DNA of 64,000 bases from Arthrobacter sp. OY3WO11 (GCF_001641125.1 NZ_LWLP01000001.1:190079-254078), one strand, 5' to 3'; shown: positions 26,414 through 35,532, numbered from the stretch's first letter. Numbers and translations: made by a program. Notes: generated by a model not told the origin, from the letters alone.

Positions 26414-27607
26414 TTACCCGACTTTGAGGGGTTTTGCTGCTCCCGCCAGCAGCAGGGCCAAGAGGATCGGCGCAAGGATGGCCAGCAGCGCCAGGTGTAT
26501 GCCGGTCAGGTCGCCGAGGTATCCCAGAAGGGGAGGTCCGGCAAGGAAGGAGATATAACCCAACGTGGATACTACGGACACCCGGGCTGCGGCATGCTTG
26601 GGGTCGTCCGCAGCCGCAGACATGCCCATGGGGAAAGCCAGCGCTGCTCCAACGCCCCACAGGGCAGCCCCAACAGCCGCAAGCCACACATTTCCGGCGA
26701 GTACAAAGAGGCACAGCCCGGCCGCTGCGGCAGCCATGCTCGCCCTGAGGACGGCAACACGGCCGTACTTGTCGATGACGCGGCCGCCAAGGAACCGCAT
26801 TGCCGTCATGGCCAGCACGAAGAGGGCAAACATCAGCGCGCCGGTGGATTCAGAGGTACCCAGGCCGTCTACGGACGCTTTCGCGATCCAGTCGTTGCCC
26901 GCACCCTCCGTCAGGGTGGCCCCCAGGACCACGACGCCGATGAGCAGGGTGCGGCTGTCACGCCAGGCTGACGGGCCTTTGGGTGCCTTTGGTTCTCCCT
27001 CCGGTGTGGCGGTCGAGATATGCGGGAGGAAGTAGCGCGGGGCAGTCAGCATCACCACTACAACCACACCGGCGATGACCAGCAGGTGCAGGGGCAGGCC
27101 TACCCCCAGGTTGGAAAGCCCGGCACCGATCAGTGCGCCGACGAAGGCACCACCGCTGAAAGCTGCGTGGAACTGCGGCATGATGGTGCGCCGCAGTTTA
27201 TGCTCCACGTCGGCACCCTCAATGTTCTGGGCTACATCCCAGAGTCCGATGGCGATCCCGAAGAAGAAGAGGGCAACGGCCGTCCCCGGAATTGACGCAA
27301 CCGAGAGCGAGGCGGCGATTCCGGCGCCCGCGAGGGCCGCCAGGATGCCGCCGAAACGTGCGGTGTTGGCCGTTCCGATCCTGCCCACCACCAGTCCGGC
27401 GGTAGGGAGCGCCAGGAGCGACCCCACGGCGGTGCACAGCAGGAGGGTGCCCATCTGCCCGGAGGTGATGTCCAGGGTCTCGGTAACGGCAGGGATCCTC
27501 GCGGCCCAGCTGGCAAAGACCAGGCCGTTGATGCCAAAAACCACAAAAGTGGCTGCGGCGGCTGCGTTCAGTCCAGCCTGCTGCCCGGTACCGGTGTTGA
27601 TGCTCAT
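26414..27607 (-). CDS. MFS transporter
   Basis: Twelve-helix major-facilitator transporter of 397 aa. The first helix is FVVFGINGLVFASWAARIPA, and GRIGTANTARFGGILAAL is the loop 2-3 region. The ATG at 27607 was chosen because it overlaps the stop of the DeoR gene (ATGA) and leads straight into the first helix; the open frame before it lies over the regulator gene and is poor in membrane character. It is of the fucose/permease-like (YbjJ-like) branch and may export or import sugars. Co-regulation with the DeoR protein is likely. Confidence 0.85.
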   Translation of the reverse strand: MSINTGTGQQAGLNAAAAATFVVFGINGLVFASWAARIPAVTETLDITSGQMGTLLLCTAVGSLLALPTAGLVVGRIGTANTARFGGILAALAGAGIAASLSVASIPGTAVALFFFGIAIGLWDVAQNIEGADVEHKLRRTIMPQFHAAFSGGAFVGALIGAGLSNLGVGLPLHLLVIAGVVVVVMLTAPRYFLPHISTATPEGEPKAPKGPSAWRDSRTLLIGVVVLGATLTEGAGNDWIAKASVDGLGTSESTGALMFALFVLAMTAMRFLGGRVIDKYGRVAVLRASMAAAAAGLCLFVLAGNVWLAAVGAALWGVGAALAFPMGMSAAADDPKHAAARVSVVSTLGYISFLAGPPLLGYLGDLTGIHLALLAILAPILLALLLAGAAKPLKVG

Positions 27608-28377
27608 ACAGTCACTACTTCCAGGGAGTATTTGTCGAGTTGCGCGCGTTCTTCGGCGCTGAGATTTTTGTCCGTCACCAGGATGTCCACCCGTTCCAGG
27701 CCGGCGACCAGTGCCCGGGCTTGTGCTTCCCATTTGGCGGCCGAGGCAGCCACCACCAGCCGTGCGGCGGAGTCCAGGCCGGCGCGCTTTACTGCCGCGT
27801 CGTCGATGTCATGCGCCAAGAGGCCGGCCTTGAGGTCCACGGCGCAGGGTGTGACAACAGCGGTGTCGAAGCGCAGGGAGCGGATGTTGGATTCGGCGAG
27901 CGGGCCGCGGAAGCTCAGTTCTCCGGGCACCAGACTGCCGCCGGGTAGCAGCAGGGCAGGGCGGGTACCTGCGGTGGGATCGCCGCCCGCGAGGACGTTC
28001 AGCGACCTGAGCGACATCGGCATGACGGTCAGTTCCCTCGCTTCCACAGCGCGGGCCACCTCCGTAGCAGTGCTGCCGCTGTCCAGCCAGACATGCTCGC
28101 GGTCCGCCAACAGCCCTGCTACGGCTGCCGCAATGCGCTTCTTGGCGTCCTGGTCCTCGAGTTCGCGCTGGCCGTAGCCAGGATTTTCGCCGTGCCCGAT
28201 GAGGCTCCGCGCCCCGCCGTGAACACGGCGGAGGACGCCGTTCGCTGCCAGGGCCTCGAGGTCCCGCCGGATGGTTGCCCCCGATGCGTCGCAGGCGGCG
28301 GTCAGCTCCTCCACTGTCACCTCATGGCGCTGGCGGAGCAACCCGGCAATGGTCCGGTGCCGCTCGTCAGTTTTCAT
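27604..28377 (-). CDS. DeoR/GlpR-family transcription regulator
   Basis: Sugar-phosphate-responsive repressor of 257 aa. The N-terminal helix-turn-helix EELTAACDASGATIRRDLEA is followed by the DeoR sensor domain, with the VWLDSGSTATEVARAV phosphate loop near residue 98. The ATG at 28377 was preferred over the TTG two codons upstream. It overlaps the MFS start by four bases, so the repressor and transporter form one unit. A pair of direct repeats at the start codon suggests autoregulation. Confidence 0.9.
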   Translation of the reverse strand: MKTDERHRTIAGLLRQRHEVTVEELTAACDASGATIRRDLEALAANGVLRRVHGGARSLIGHGENPGYGQRELEDQDAKKRIAAAVAGLLADREHVWLDSGSTATEVARAVEARELTVMPMSLRSLNVLAGGDPTAGTRPALLLPGGSLVPGELSFRGPLAESNIRSLRFDTAVVTPCAVDLKAGLLAHDIDDAAVKRAGLDSAARLVVAASAAKWEAQARALVAGLERVDILVTDKNLSAEERAQLDKYSLEVVTV

Positions 28378-28408
28378 GATCAAATGCTAACAAACCTTGA
28401 TCATTTGC
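28377..28408. promoter_or_regulatory. Possible DeoR operator (direct repeats)
   Basis: TGATCAAATGC (28377-28387) is repeated as TGATCATTTGC (28398-28408), a 21-base period of about two helical turns, covering the start region of the DeoR gene. Position suggests autorepression. Confidence 0.5.
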
Positions 28409-28416
28409 TCACCAGA

Positions 28417-28504
28417 CGCTCTCTCACTTAATGCCGGAAATCTTCCATCCCTCTCTCACCGGTGAGAGAGCGATGGCCAAAAAGCTGCAGGGAGTGAGAG
28501 AGCG
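28417..28504. repeat. Extragenic palindromic element built from CTCTCTCAC/GTGAGAGAG units
   Basis: CGCTCTCTCAC at 28417-28427, the perfect 20-base palindrome CTCTCTCACCGGTGAGAGAG at 28451-28470, and GTGAGAGAGCG at 28494-28504 give four half-sites in 88 bases. They lie between the end of the ABC-F gene and the start of the DeoR gene. It looks like a REP-type extragenic repeat and may also terminate the ABC-F transcript. Confidence 0.6.
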
Positions 28505-28509
28505 TTGGA

Positions 28510-30192
28510 TCAGCGGACGCGCTCCACGCGCTTTTCGTCCCACACCGGCTCTGCGGATTCGTACACTTTGCCGTCGGATCCGAACACCAGGAAGCGGTCG
28601 AAGGTGCGCGCGAACCAGCGGTCGTGGGTCACGGCGAGGACGGTTCCTTCGAAATGGTCGATGGCCTTCTCAAGTGCCTCGGCGGAGTGCAGGTCCAGGT
28701 TGTCCGTGGGCTCGTCGAGGAGCAGCAGGGTGGCGCCGCTGAGCTGCAGCAGCAGGATCTGGAACCGTGCCTGTTGCCCGCCCGAGAGGGACTCGTACTT
28801 CTGTTCCGACTGCCCGGCCAGTCCGTAGCCGTCCAGCGCCCCGGCCGCTGCCTCCCGGCCGAGTCCTGAACGGTGTTCATCGCCACGGTGCAGGATTTCC
28901 AGCAGCGTCTTGCCCAGGAGGTCGGGCCGGACGTGGGTCTGCGCGAAGAACCCGGGGCGGATCCTGGCGCCAAGTTTCACGGTGCCCTCGTGCGGCACTT
29001 CGGCGATTTCGACGTCGGAAACGGGCAGGTGTTCCCGCTCCGGATCGGTTCCGCCGGTGGCCAGGAGCCGGAGGAAGTGCGACTTGCCCGAGCCGTTGGA
29101 GCCCAGGACGCCAACGCGGTCCCCGAACCACACTTCCGTGGAGAAGGGCTTCATGAGTCCCGTAAGTTCCAGCTTCTCCGCCACGATGGCCCGCTTGGCG
29201 GTCCGCCCGCCCTTGAGGCGCATTTGCACGTTCTGCTCGATGGGCAGCGCCTCCGGCGGCCCGATCTCCAGGAACTTGGCCAGGCGGGTCTGGGCTGCGT
29301 GGTATCTGTTGGCCATGTCGGAGCGGAAGGCGGCCTTGTTCTTGTACATGTTGACGAGTTCCTTGAGCTTGACGTGCTCCTCGTCCCAGCGCTTCCGCAG
29401 TTCCTCGAAACGGGCGTTCCGGTCTGCCCGGGCCTCCACATAGGAGCCAAATCCGCCGCCATGGATCCAGGCGCCAGCACCGTTGATGCCGGGTTCCAGC
29501 GTCACGATGCGCCCCGCGGCGTTGTTCAGCAGCTCGCGGTCGTGGCTGATGAAGAAGACCGTTTTCCTGGACTCGTTCAGCTTGTCCTCAAGCCACCGCT
29601 TGCCCGGGACGTCAAGGTAGTTGTCCGGTTCGTCGAGCAGCAGGAGGTCGTCCGGCCCGGCGAAAAGCGCTTCGAGCACCAGCCGCTTCTGCTCACCTCC
29701 GGAAAGGCTCGACGCCGGGCGGTGCTGCGCGCGGTCGAAGGGAAGTCCCAGCGCGGCCATGCATACCTCGTCCCAGACGGTTTCGACGTCGTAGCCGCCG
29801 GCATCTCCCCAATCAACGATTGCCTGGGCGTACCGCATCTGGCTTGGCTCGTCGTCGTGCTCCACCATGGCCAGCTCGGCCTCGTCCACCTCGCGGGCAG
29901 CCGCTGCCAGAGCCGGCGGCGCGGCGGAGACCAGCAGGTCGCGGACGGTGGAGCCGTCCCGGACCTGGCCTACGAACTGTCGCATGATGCCCATGTTCCC
30001 GGACCGCCCGATGACGCCTTCATCCGGGACCAGGTCCCCGGCGATGATGCGGAAGAGGGTTGTCTTCCCGGTGCCGTTGGGGCCGATCAGTGCAGTCTTG
30101 GTGCCGTCCGGGACCTTGAAGGTCACGCCGTTGAGCAGCTGGGTGCCGTCGGAGAGGAAGTAATCAATGCCGGAAACGTCAATATGGGCCAC
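28510..30192 (-). CDS. ABC-F family ATPase
   Basis: Soluble duplicated ABC ATPase of 560 aa without membrane segments, the ABC-F family that acts on ribosomes in translation or antibiotic protection. First domain: Walker A GPNGTGKTTLFRI, signature SSLSGGEQKRLVLEA, Walker B LLLLDEPDNYLD. Linker helices follow at about 245-300. Second domain: Walker A GSNGSGKSHFLRLL, signature ESLSGGQQARFQIL, LLLLDEPTDNLD. Single-gene unit ending at the extragenic palindrome. Whether it protects against a drug cannot be told. Confidence 0.9.
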   Translation of the reverse strand: MAHIDVSGIDYFLSDGTQLLNGVTFKVPDGTKTALIGPNGTGKTTLFRIIAGDLVPDEGVIGRSGNMGIMRQFVGQVRDGSTVRDLLVSAAPPALAAAAREVDEAELAMVEHDDEPSQMRYAQAIVDWGDAGGYDVETVWDEVCMAALGLPFDRAQHRPASSLSGGEQKRLVLEALFAGPDDLLLLDEPDNYLDVPGKRWLEDKLNESRKTVFFISHDRELLNNAAGRIVTLEPGINGAGAWIHGGGFGSYVEARADRNARFEELRKRWDEEHVKLKELVNMYKNKAAFRSDMANRYHAAQTRLAKFLEIGPPEALPIEQNVQMRLKGGRTAKRAIVAEKLELTGLMKPFSTEVWFGDRVGVLGSNGSGKSHFLRLLATGGTDPEREHLPVSDVEIAEVPHEGTVKLGARIRPGFFAQTHVRPDLLGKTLLEILHRGDEHRSGLGREAAAGALDGYGLAGQSEQKYESLSGGQQARFQILLLQLSGATLLLLDEPTDNLDLHSAEALEKAIDHFEGTVLAVTHDRWFARTFDRFLVFGSDGKVYESAEPVWDEKRVERVR

Positions 30193-30220
30193 GTATTCAA
30201 TCTTCCCACGGCCACGGCGG

Positions 30221-30285
30221 AGAGTTTTTGTCCAGATACGCAGGGTTGACCGGCCTGGAAGTCCGCATATCTGGACACAAACTCT
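30221..30285. repeat. Long imperfect inverted repeat between PBP and ABC-F genes
   Basis: The left arm 30221-30241 and right arm 30265-30285 match as inverted copies at about 19 of 21 positions (core TTGTCCAGATA with TATCTGGACA), around a 23-base spacer. The right arm runs into the stop codon of the penicillin-binding protein. It may serve as terminator for that gene or be an extragenic repeat. Confidence 0.6.
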
Positions 30286-32272
30286 AGCCCGCGGCGGTGA
30301 GGAACTCCTTCAGCAGCGGCCCGGACGTCGTTGCTCCCAGTCCGCCGTCCTCAACGAACACGGCCACTGCCAGGTCGCCATGGACAGCCACGATCCAGGC
30401 ATGCGTCTTCGGCGGAGTCTCCTTGCCGAATTCAGCCGTCCCGGTCTTCGCCCCCACAGGTGCACCAGGAACGCTCGCAAGGAAGCCTGCATGCCCGGAG
30501 GTGACCACGGCGCGCATCATGTCAGCCAGGGAACCGGCCTCGGCGGCCGTAATCGGCTCGCCCGACGCCGTCGAAGGAGCCTCTGCCGTGGCGGTGGCGG
30601 AAGGCTGCGCCGCCGGTGCCGTGGAACCGCTCGTCGTGCCGGCAGCGGCAGCGCCGCCGTCGGGATTCAGGACCAGCTGTGGCGACACCGGAGCGCCCTT
30701 GGCCACGGAGCCGGCCATCATGGCCGCCGCCAGGGGAGAGAGCAGCACCCTGCCCTGCCCGATCATGGAGGCGGCGTGCTCCGTCCCTGCCGCCTCGCCG
30801 GGGACGGATCCGAGGAACGCGTCTGCGCCCAGCGACGGTGCTTCGACAGCGATGCCCATGGCCAGGGCGGCAGCCTCGAGCTGTCCTTGTGACACGGTGT
30901 CCCGGGCAGCGATGAACACCGTGTTGCAGGAATGCGCAAAGGCGTCACGCAGGGTGACGGAGCCCAGGGAGCCTTCCGGATAACCATCGGCATTCTTGAA
31001 GGTGCGCCCGTCCACCGTCAGCGTCGGCGTGCATTCAACCTTGGAATCAGGGGTCAGCCCGTTGCGGAACATGGCCAGCGAGTCCACCATCTTGAAAATT
31101 GACCCCGGCGCGTACTGGCCCAGCATCGCCGTGTTGTAGCCGTTGCTGCCGGGACCCGATGCCACGGCCAGGACGGCTCCGCTGGAAGGGCGCAGCGCCA
31201 CGATCGCCGATGCCGGGCCTACGTCCTCCAGGGTGGTCTCCGCCAGTGCCTGCAGCTTCGGGTCGATGGTTGTCTTCAGCGGTGTACCGGGCTCGGGCGC
31301 CACTTCAAAGAGCACACGCCGGGGGTCCGTTGCTGCGGACTGGATCTGTTCGCGGGTCAGGTCGGCGCGCTGCGCGCGGATTACGACGGCGTCCGTCCCC
31401 CTGAGCTGTTCGTCATACTGCTGCTGCAGCCCGCCGATGCCGGTGACATCACCCGCCGTTAGGGCACCTTCCGAGGCTTCGATCTGCTCAGCAGTGGCTT
31501 CCCCGACAGTGCCGAGCACGGCCCGGGCGAAGGTCCGGCTGGGTGCCAGCGGCACCGAGGCGGGAATGGCACGGGCTCCGGGGATTGCTGCAATCTGCTC
31601 GTTGGTGATGGTGCGGCCCTCATCCCGCAGGGTAATCGCCGAAACAAAGGCTTCCGCGCCGGAGGCCTTCACCTGCTGGACGTAGCCGGCCGGGTCAACC
31701 CCAACGAGGGCAGCGAGCCTGGTGGCAGAGTCGGCGGGATCGGCAGTGCCCAGCTGGGGCTTGTCAATGCCGACGTTCACCACCGGACGGTAGGTAACCA
31801 GGGGGGCGTCCCCCGCCCCGAGAATATCCGCGCGCTGCGGGGATTGGGACCCCTTGGTCAGGATCTCGCTGTCCGCGAGGCCGGGTGCCAGGGTTGCCGG
31901 GTCCCAAACCGTAAGCCATTTATCCCCGGACTTCTTAAAGTTCGCCGGTACGGTGTATTTCCATTCTGCTTCACCGAATGTCCAGGTGTAGTTCAAGGGC
32001 GCCGAGGCGTTGTCACCGTCCAGGGTGACGTCGCCTGTTTCGACCGCCGGCTTCTGTGGATCCAGTGCCTTGAACACGCCCCGCAGTTGGTCGTTTGCGG
32101 CTGCGGCGTCCTTGCCGTCAAAGGCCACTCCCGCCACATCGAGTCCCGAAACGGCTGTGGCAAATTGTTGTGCTGCGGTTTCTGCCCCGCTCCTGCCGTC
32201 GTCGCAGGCCACCAGAGAGGTTCCCAGAATGAGCGCAGCTACGGCAACAGAAAGTTTTGTTGATTTCCCCAT
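30284..32272 (-). CDS. Penicillin-binding lipoprotein, transpeptidase (MecA_N/PBP2-like)
   Basis: Cell-wall transpeptidase of 662 aa outside the membrane. The start at 32272 gives a signal peptide with lipobox LVAC (Cys23); the longer open frame upstream overlaps another gene and is not used. Residues ~30-150 resemble the NTF2-like MecA N-terminal domain, then the PBP dimer domain. The transpeptidase has SIFK (Ser391, Lys394), SCN in AHSCNTVF, and KTGT at about 609-612. A Thr/Ala/Ser-rich insert with many TATAEAPSTAS-like residues lies near 550-580. Monofunctional class B. Confidence 0.88.
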   Translation of the reverse strand: MGKSTKLSVAVAALILGTSLVACDDGRSGAETAAQQFATAVSGLDVAGVAFDGKDAAAANDQLRGVFKALDPQKPAVETGDVTLDGDNASAPLNYTWTFGEAEWKYTVPANFKKSGDKWLTVWDPATLAPGLADSEILTKGSQSPQRADILGAGDAPLVTYRPVVNVGIDKPQLGTADPADSATRLAALVGVDPAGYVQQVKASGAEAFVSAITLRDEGRTITNEQIAAIPGARAIPASVPLAPSRTFARAVLGTVGEATAEQIEASEGALTAGDVTGIGGLQQQYDEQLRGTDAVVIRAQRADLTREQIQSAATDPRRVLFEVAPEPGTPLKTTIDPKLQALAETTLEDVGPASAIVALRPSSGAVLAVASGPGSNGYNTAMLGQYAPGSIFKMVDSLAMFRNGLTPDSKVECTPTLTVDGRTFKNADGYPEGSLGSVTLRDAFAHSCNTVFIAARDTVSQGQLEAAALAMGIAVEAPSLGADAFLGSVPGEAAGTEHAASMIGQGRVLLSPLAAAMMAGSVAKGAPVSPQLVLNPDGGAAAAGTTSGSTAPAAQPSATATAEAPSTASGEPITAAEAGSLADMMRAVVTSGHAGFLASVPGAPVGAKTGTAEFGKETPPKTHAWIVAVHGDLAVAVFVEDGGLGATTSGPLLKEFLTAAG

Positions 32273-32343
32273 CCGGCCATTATGCCCCGCGAAATGCAGT
32301 GCGGGTGGCCATTCCCGGGGCTTTTGAAGGGCTCTGCTGATTG

Positions 32344-33792
32344 CTATGCGCCACCCAGGCCCAGCGACGGAACGGGCAGGTGGAATATGTCCTTCAGCGC
32401 ATGGGTTGCTGCGTGCAGGCCGGGCATGCCGGTGACCCCGGGGCCGGGCGGGGTGGAGGAGGAACAAAGGTAGACGCCCCGGAGGGGGGTGCGCCATGGA
32501 TGCCGGGACACTACAGGCCGCTGGACCAGGCCGCGGAGGTCCATGGTGCCGGCGCTGAAGTCCCCGCCGATGTAGTTGCGGTTGTACTCTGCCAGCTGCG
32601 CCGCCGTCACTACGTTGGTATCCACCACAAGGTCCCTGAAACCGGGGGCAAACCTCTCCAGCTGTGCGGTGATGGCTTCCGCCATGTCCTTGGTTGAACC
32701 GGCCGGGACGTGGCAGTAGGTCCACAGGGTGTGGCGGCCGGCGGGGGCACGCCGTGGGTCGAACCGGGAAGGCTGGGCCACCAGCACGTAGGGGCGTTCG
32801 GGGTGCCGGCCGGCACTGACCTCGTTTTCCGCGTGCGCCAGCTCCGCCCTGGTTCCGCCTACGTGGACTGTTCCGGCGTCCGCCAGTTCCGCGGCCTCCC
32901 ACGGCACGGGGCCGGAGAGGATGAAGTCCACCTTGCACGAGCCGTTCCCGTAGCGGAAGGACTCCAGCGCTTTGCGGTAGCGGCCGGGAAGGGAGTCACC
33001 GGCCATGTCCACCAGTCCGCGCGGCGCAACATCAAGGAGAGTGGCCCGCGTGGGTGGAAGGTCCGTCAACCGGTTAATGGGGGTGTTTGTGTGCAGGATG
33101 CCGCCATGTGCCTCGATGTCCGCTGCCAGGGCGGCGGCGATGGCAGCAGAACCACCCAGGGGAATGGGCCAGCCTTCAGCGTGGCCAAGTGCCCCGAGCA
33201 TCAGCCCTGCTCCGGACGCGGCGAGGGACGGAAGGCGGGACACGGCGTGGGCGGCGACGCCGCTGAGGAGCGCAGGAGCTGACTCCTCGCGGAACCTGGC
33301 ATTCCAAAGGCCCGAACCTTGTTCCAGGGTGCGCAGGCCGAAAATGCCCGCGGCCACAGGGTTGCGGGGAAGGCGGAAGAGCTGGTTCTGCGTGAAGTCC
33401 ATAACATCGTCGATGTTCCGCACGATGGGGCTCATCAGCCGCCGGTACGCCGCACCGTCCCGGCCGAGTCCCGCTGCGGTCCGGTCAAGTGACCGGTAGG
33501 CGAGGGCGGACCGTCCGCCGTCCAGCGGTGATCCGAAGGAGAGCTCAGGAGTGACAAGCTCCATCCGCCGGGAAAGCTCGAAGGCCCGGAAGAAGGGCGA
33601 GGCCAGCGCCATGGGATGAACGGCCGAGCAGACGTCGTGGAAGTGGCCCGGCTGCATGAGTTCTGCCGTACGGGTCCCGCCGCCGACCACGGGCGCGGCT
33701 TCGAAGACCTCCACGGCAAGCCCTGCCCGCGCCATGACGGCCGCGGCGGCCAGGCCGTTGGGTCCGGCGCCAACCACCGTAACGTCAGGCAT
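32344..33792 (-). CDS. FAD-dependent oxidoreductase, phytoene-desaturase-like
   Basis: Flavin amine-oxidase-type enzyme of 482 aa. The dinucleotide-binding motif VVGAGPNGLAAAAVMARAGL and EAAPVVGGGTRT are at the N-terminus, and the C-terminal FAD motif is PGVTGMPGLHAATHALKD. The closest general group is the CrtI/NAD(P)-FAD family without carotenoid neighbours. The ATG at 33792 was chosen because it overlaps the end of the upstream GT87 gene by eight bases and leads directly into the first strand. The substrate is unknown. Confidence 0.85.
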   Translation of the reverse strand: MPDVTVVGAGPNGLAAAAVMARAGLAVEVFEAAPVVGGGTRTAELMQPGHFHDVCSAVHPMALASPFFRAFELSRRMELVTPELSFGSPLDGGRSALAYRSLDRTAAGLGRDGAAYRRLMSPIVRNIDDVMDFTQNQLFRLPRNPVAAGIFGLRTLEQGSGLWNARFREESAPALLSGVAAHAVSRLPSLAASGAGLMLGALGHAEGWPIPLGGSAAIAAALAADIEAHGGILHTNTPINRLTDLPPTRATLLDVAPRGLVDMAGDSLPGRYRKALESFRYGNGSCKVDFILSGPVPWEAAELADAGTVHVGGTRAELAHAENEVSAGRHPERPYVLVAQPSRFDPRRAPAGRHTLWTYCHVPAGSTKDMAEAITAQLERFAPGFRDLVVDTNVVTAAQLAEYNRNYIGGDFSAGTMDLRGLVQRPVVSRHPWRTPLRGVYLCSSSTPPGPGVTGMPGLHAATHALKDIFHLPVPSLGLGGA

Positions 33793-35251
33793 CGGATGCC
33801 GCCTTCTGCGGGAGCGCGGCATAGGTCCGGCGGCGCAGGTTCAGCCGGAACCGGTCCGGTGCGCCGGTGAACGGGCCGCCGTGCGGATCGTCCAGGTGGT
33901 GCCGGCGGATGGGATCGTAGGTGGGGTCGTAGATGTCCCAGGTCACCCGCGCCATCAGGTAGGCGACGGCCAGCATGTGTGCGGCCACGGCCAGGACGTA
34001 GTAGGGCATATCCAGGTTGTGCTGGGAGGAGCCTGCGCTGGTCACCTGTCCAAGGTACATCCACACCGCAGCCCAGTGCAGGCCCTCGATGCCCTGCCAG
34101 ACCAGGAAGTCTCGCCACCGGGGCCTGGCCAGCGCGAGCAGCGGAATCAGCCATACAACGAACTGCGGTGAGTACACCTTGTTGGTCAGGATGAAGGCCG
34201 CCACGATCAGGAAGGCAAGTTGGGCCAGGCGAGGGCGGCGTGGTGCGGTCAGGGCAACAAGGGCAATGAGGGCGCAGCCCACCACAAACAAGCCGAGGGA
34301 CAGCAGGTCTACCGCTGCACCGCTCAGTTCCTGCCCCCTTAATCTGCCCAGCACCAGGTTGTAGGCGAACCACGGTGAGCTGTACCCGGCGCCGCGGTCT
34401 GCCGAGAACTGGAAGAAGTAGGCCCAGCCCGGGAAGTTTGCGACCGCGAAGGGGAGGTTGACAACGGCCCACGCGGCGGCCGCCGCCCCCGCAGTCTTGA
34501 GGAACGGCTGGAACCGTCCGCTCCGGAAGGCGAGCAGGAGGATGGCGCCCAGAATGAGCAGTGGATACAGCTTGGCTGCCGTGGCGAGCCCGATGAAGAC
34601 CCCCGCCAGCACCAGCCGCTCCCGGGAGAAGAAGTACATGCCCACGGCAAGCAGCGCCACCGCCCAGAGGTCCCAGTTGATAGTGCCGGCCAGGATGATG
34701 CCCGGCGCCAAAGCCACCATGGCTGCGTCCCAGGGCCGGCGGGCGCTCATCCGCGCGGTGGCCAGGACCGTGACCACCGCGGCCGCGGCCAGAAGCGCGG
34801 CATTGATGTCGAAGTAGGCCAGGATCCGGGTATCCGGGGCTCCGGTGCCGGGGACCAGCCAGGCCGTTATCCCGGCGATGAGGCCGGTCAGGACAGGGTA
34901 TTCAAACTGGCTCCCGGTGCCCACGATGGGAAAATTTCCGTCCGCCAGTCCCCGGTTCCGGAACAGTTCGGGGAAATCGGAATAGCAGGTGGCGTAAAAC
35001 TGGGTGGGGGATTCCCAACCGTTGGCGCGGCAGTATCCCTTCAGCAGGATGCCCGCCAGTGCCGACAATACGGTCAGCAGGATAAGTACCCGCTCCACGG
35101 TGAAAACACCGGGGGAAACGATCCCCGGAGCGGACCGGGATCCAAGGGGGCCGCCCACTAATTCCGTGAAGTTCCTCAGCAGGACATCGCTGCGGCTTGG
35201 AACAACGAGGCGCAGCCTTCCTGGATGCTCGGGCGGCTGGGTGTCCTCCAT
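33785..35251 (-). CDS. GT87-like membrane mannosyltransferase (DUF2029)
   Basis: Polyprenyl-phosphate-sugar-dependent glycosyltransferase of 488 aa with about ten to twelve helices. The first loop has YCRANGWESPTQFYATCYSD and FPIVGTGSQFEYPVLTGL, typical of actinobacterial GT87 proteins. Helices continue to about residue 445, then a basic tail. Such enzymes add mannose or arabinose to envelope glycolipids using lipid-linked donors. The gene is coupled to the downstream oxidoreductase by overlap. Confidence 0.8.
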   Translation of the reverse strand: MEDTQPPEHPGRLRLVVPSRSDVLLRNFTELVGGPLGSRSAPGIVSPGVFTVERVLILLTVLSALAGILLKGYCRANGWESPTQFYATCYSDFPELFRNRGLADGNFPIVGTGSQFEYPVLTGLIAGITAWLVPGTGAPDTRILAYFDINAALLAAAAVVTVLATARMSARRPWDAAMVALAPGIILAGTINWDLWAVALLAVGMYFFSRERLVLAGVFIGLATAAKLYPLLILGAILLLAFRSGRFQPFLKTAGAAAAAWAVVNLPFAVANFPGWAYFFQFSADRGAGYSSPWFAYNLVLGRLRGQELSGAAVDLLSLGLFVVGCALIALVALTAPRRPRLAQLAFLIVAAFILTNKVYSPQFVVWLIPLLALARPRWRDFLVWQGIEGLHWAAVWMYLGQVTSAGSSQHNLDMPYYVLAVAAHMLAVAYLMARVTWDIYDPTYDPIRRHHLDDPHGGPFTGAPDRFRLNLRRRTYAALPQKAASDA

Positions 35252-35292
35252 GGCTTCGAGCTTACCGCCGAGCCCGGAAGCCGGTTGGCGCC

Positions 35293-35324
35293 CCGGAGCC
35301 CACGCGTCGCCGCGTGGGCTCCGG
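35293..35324 (-). terminator. Strong GC hairpin after the 45-aa micro-gene
   Basis: Perfect 14-base-pair stem (CCGGAGCCCACGCG and its complement) with a TCGC loop, 71 bases after the stop of the small gene and 42 bases before the GT87 start. It would end the small transcript and separate it from the GT87 gene. No T run. Confidence 0.65.
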
Positions 35325-35394
35325 CCACAGGTTCGCTGATGTTCACTGTGCCTCCCGGCTGAGGTACTTCATTCGTGGCTGCCCGGGCGGCGCT

Positions 35395-35532
35395 TTAGCG
35401 GGTACCGCCGATCTGCTGGTGCATCAGGATGAATACATCCTCGCGCTGCTTTTCCAGCAGGGTCTCGTTGAACTTTCTCCTGCTGCTGCGCCGTCCTTGG
35501 GCCGGCAGCAGGAGTTTTCGGAACTTTTTCAT
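35395..35532 (-). CDS. Small basic protein of 45 aa, unknown function
   Basis: Short gene with a near-perfect ribosome site: AAAGGAGGTGATGACC before the ATG at 35532 (seven bases spacing; an in-frame ATG six bases earlier is too close to the AGGAGG). The peptide begins MKKFRKLLLPAQGRRSSRRK, very basic, and continues with NETLLEKQREDVFILMHQQ, a probable amphipathic helix, ending GGTR. No signal peptide is clear. A strong terminator follows. I do not recognise a family; it could be a small regulatory, membrane-active or ribosome-associated peptide. Confidence 0.65.
   Translation of the reverse strand: MKKFRKLLLPAQGRRSSRRKFNETLLEKQREDVFILMHQQIGGTR

Noticed and set aside
28873..30249. 458-codon frame opposite the ABC-F gene
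   Set aside because: Shadow of a clear ABC-F gene with intact Walker motifs on the other strand.
32273..32938. 222-residue N-terminal extension of the PBP frame
   Set aside because: It overlaps the oxidoreductase gene, is Arg/Pro-rich without motifs, and the lipoprotein signal starts exactly at the internal ATG.
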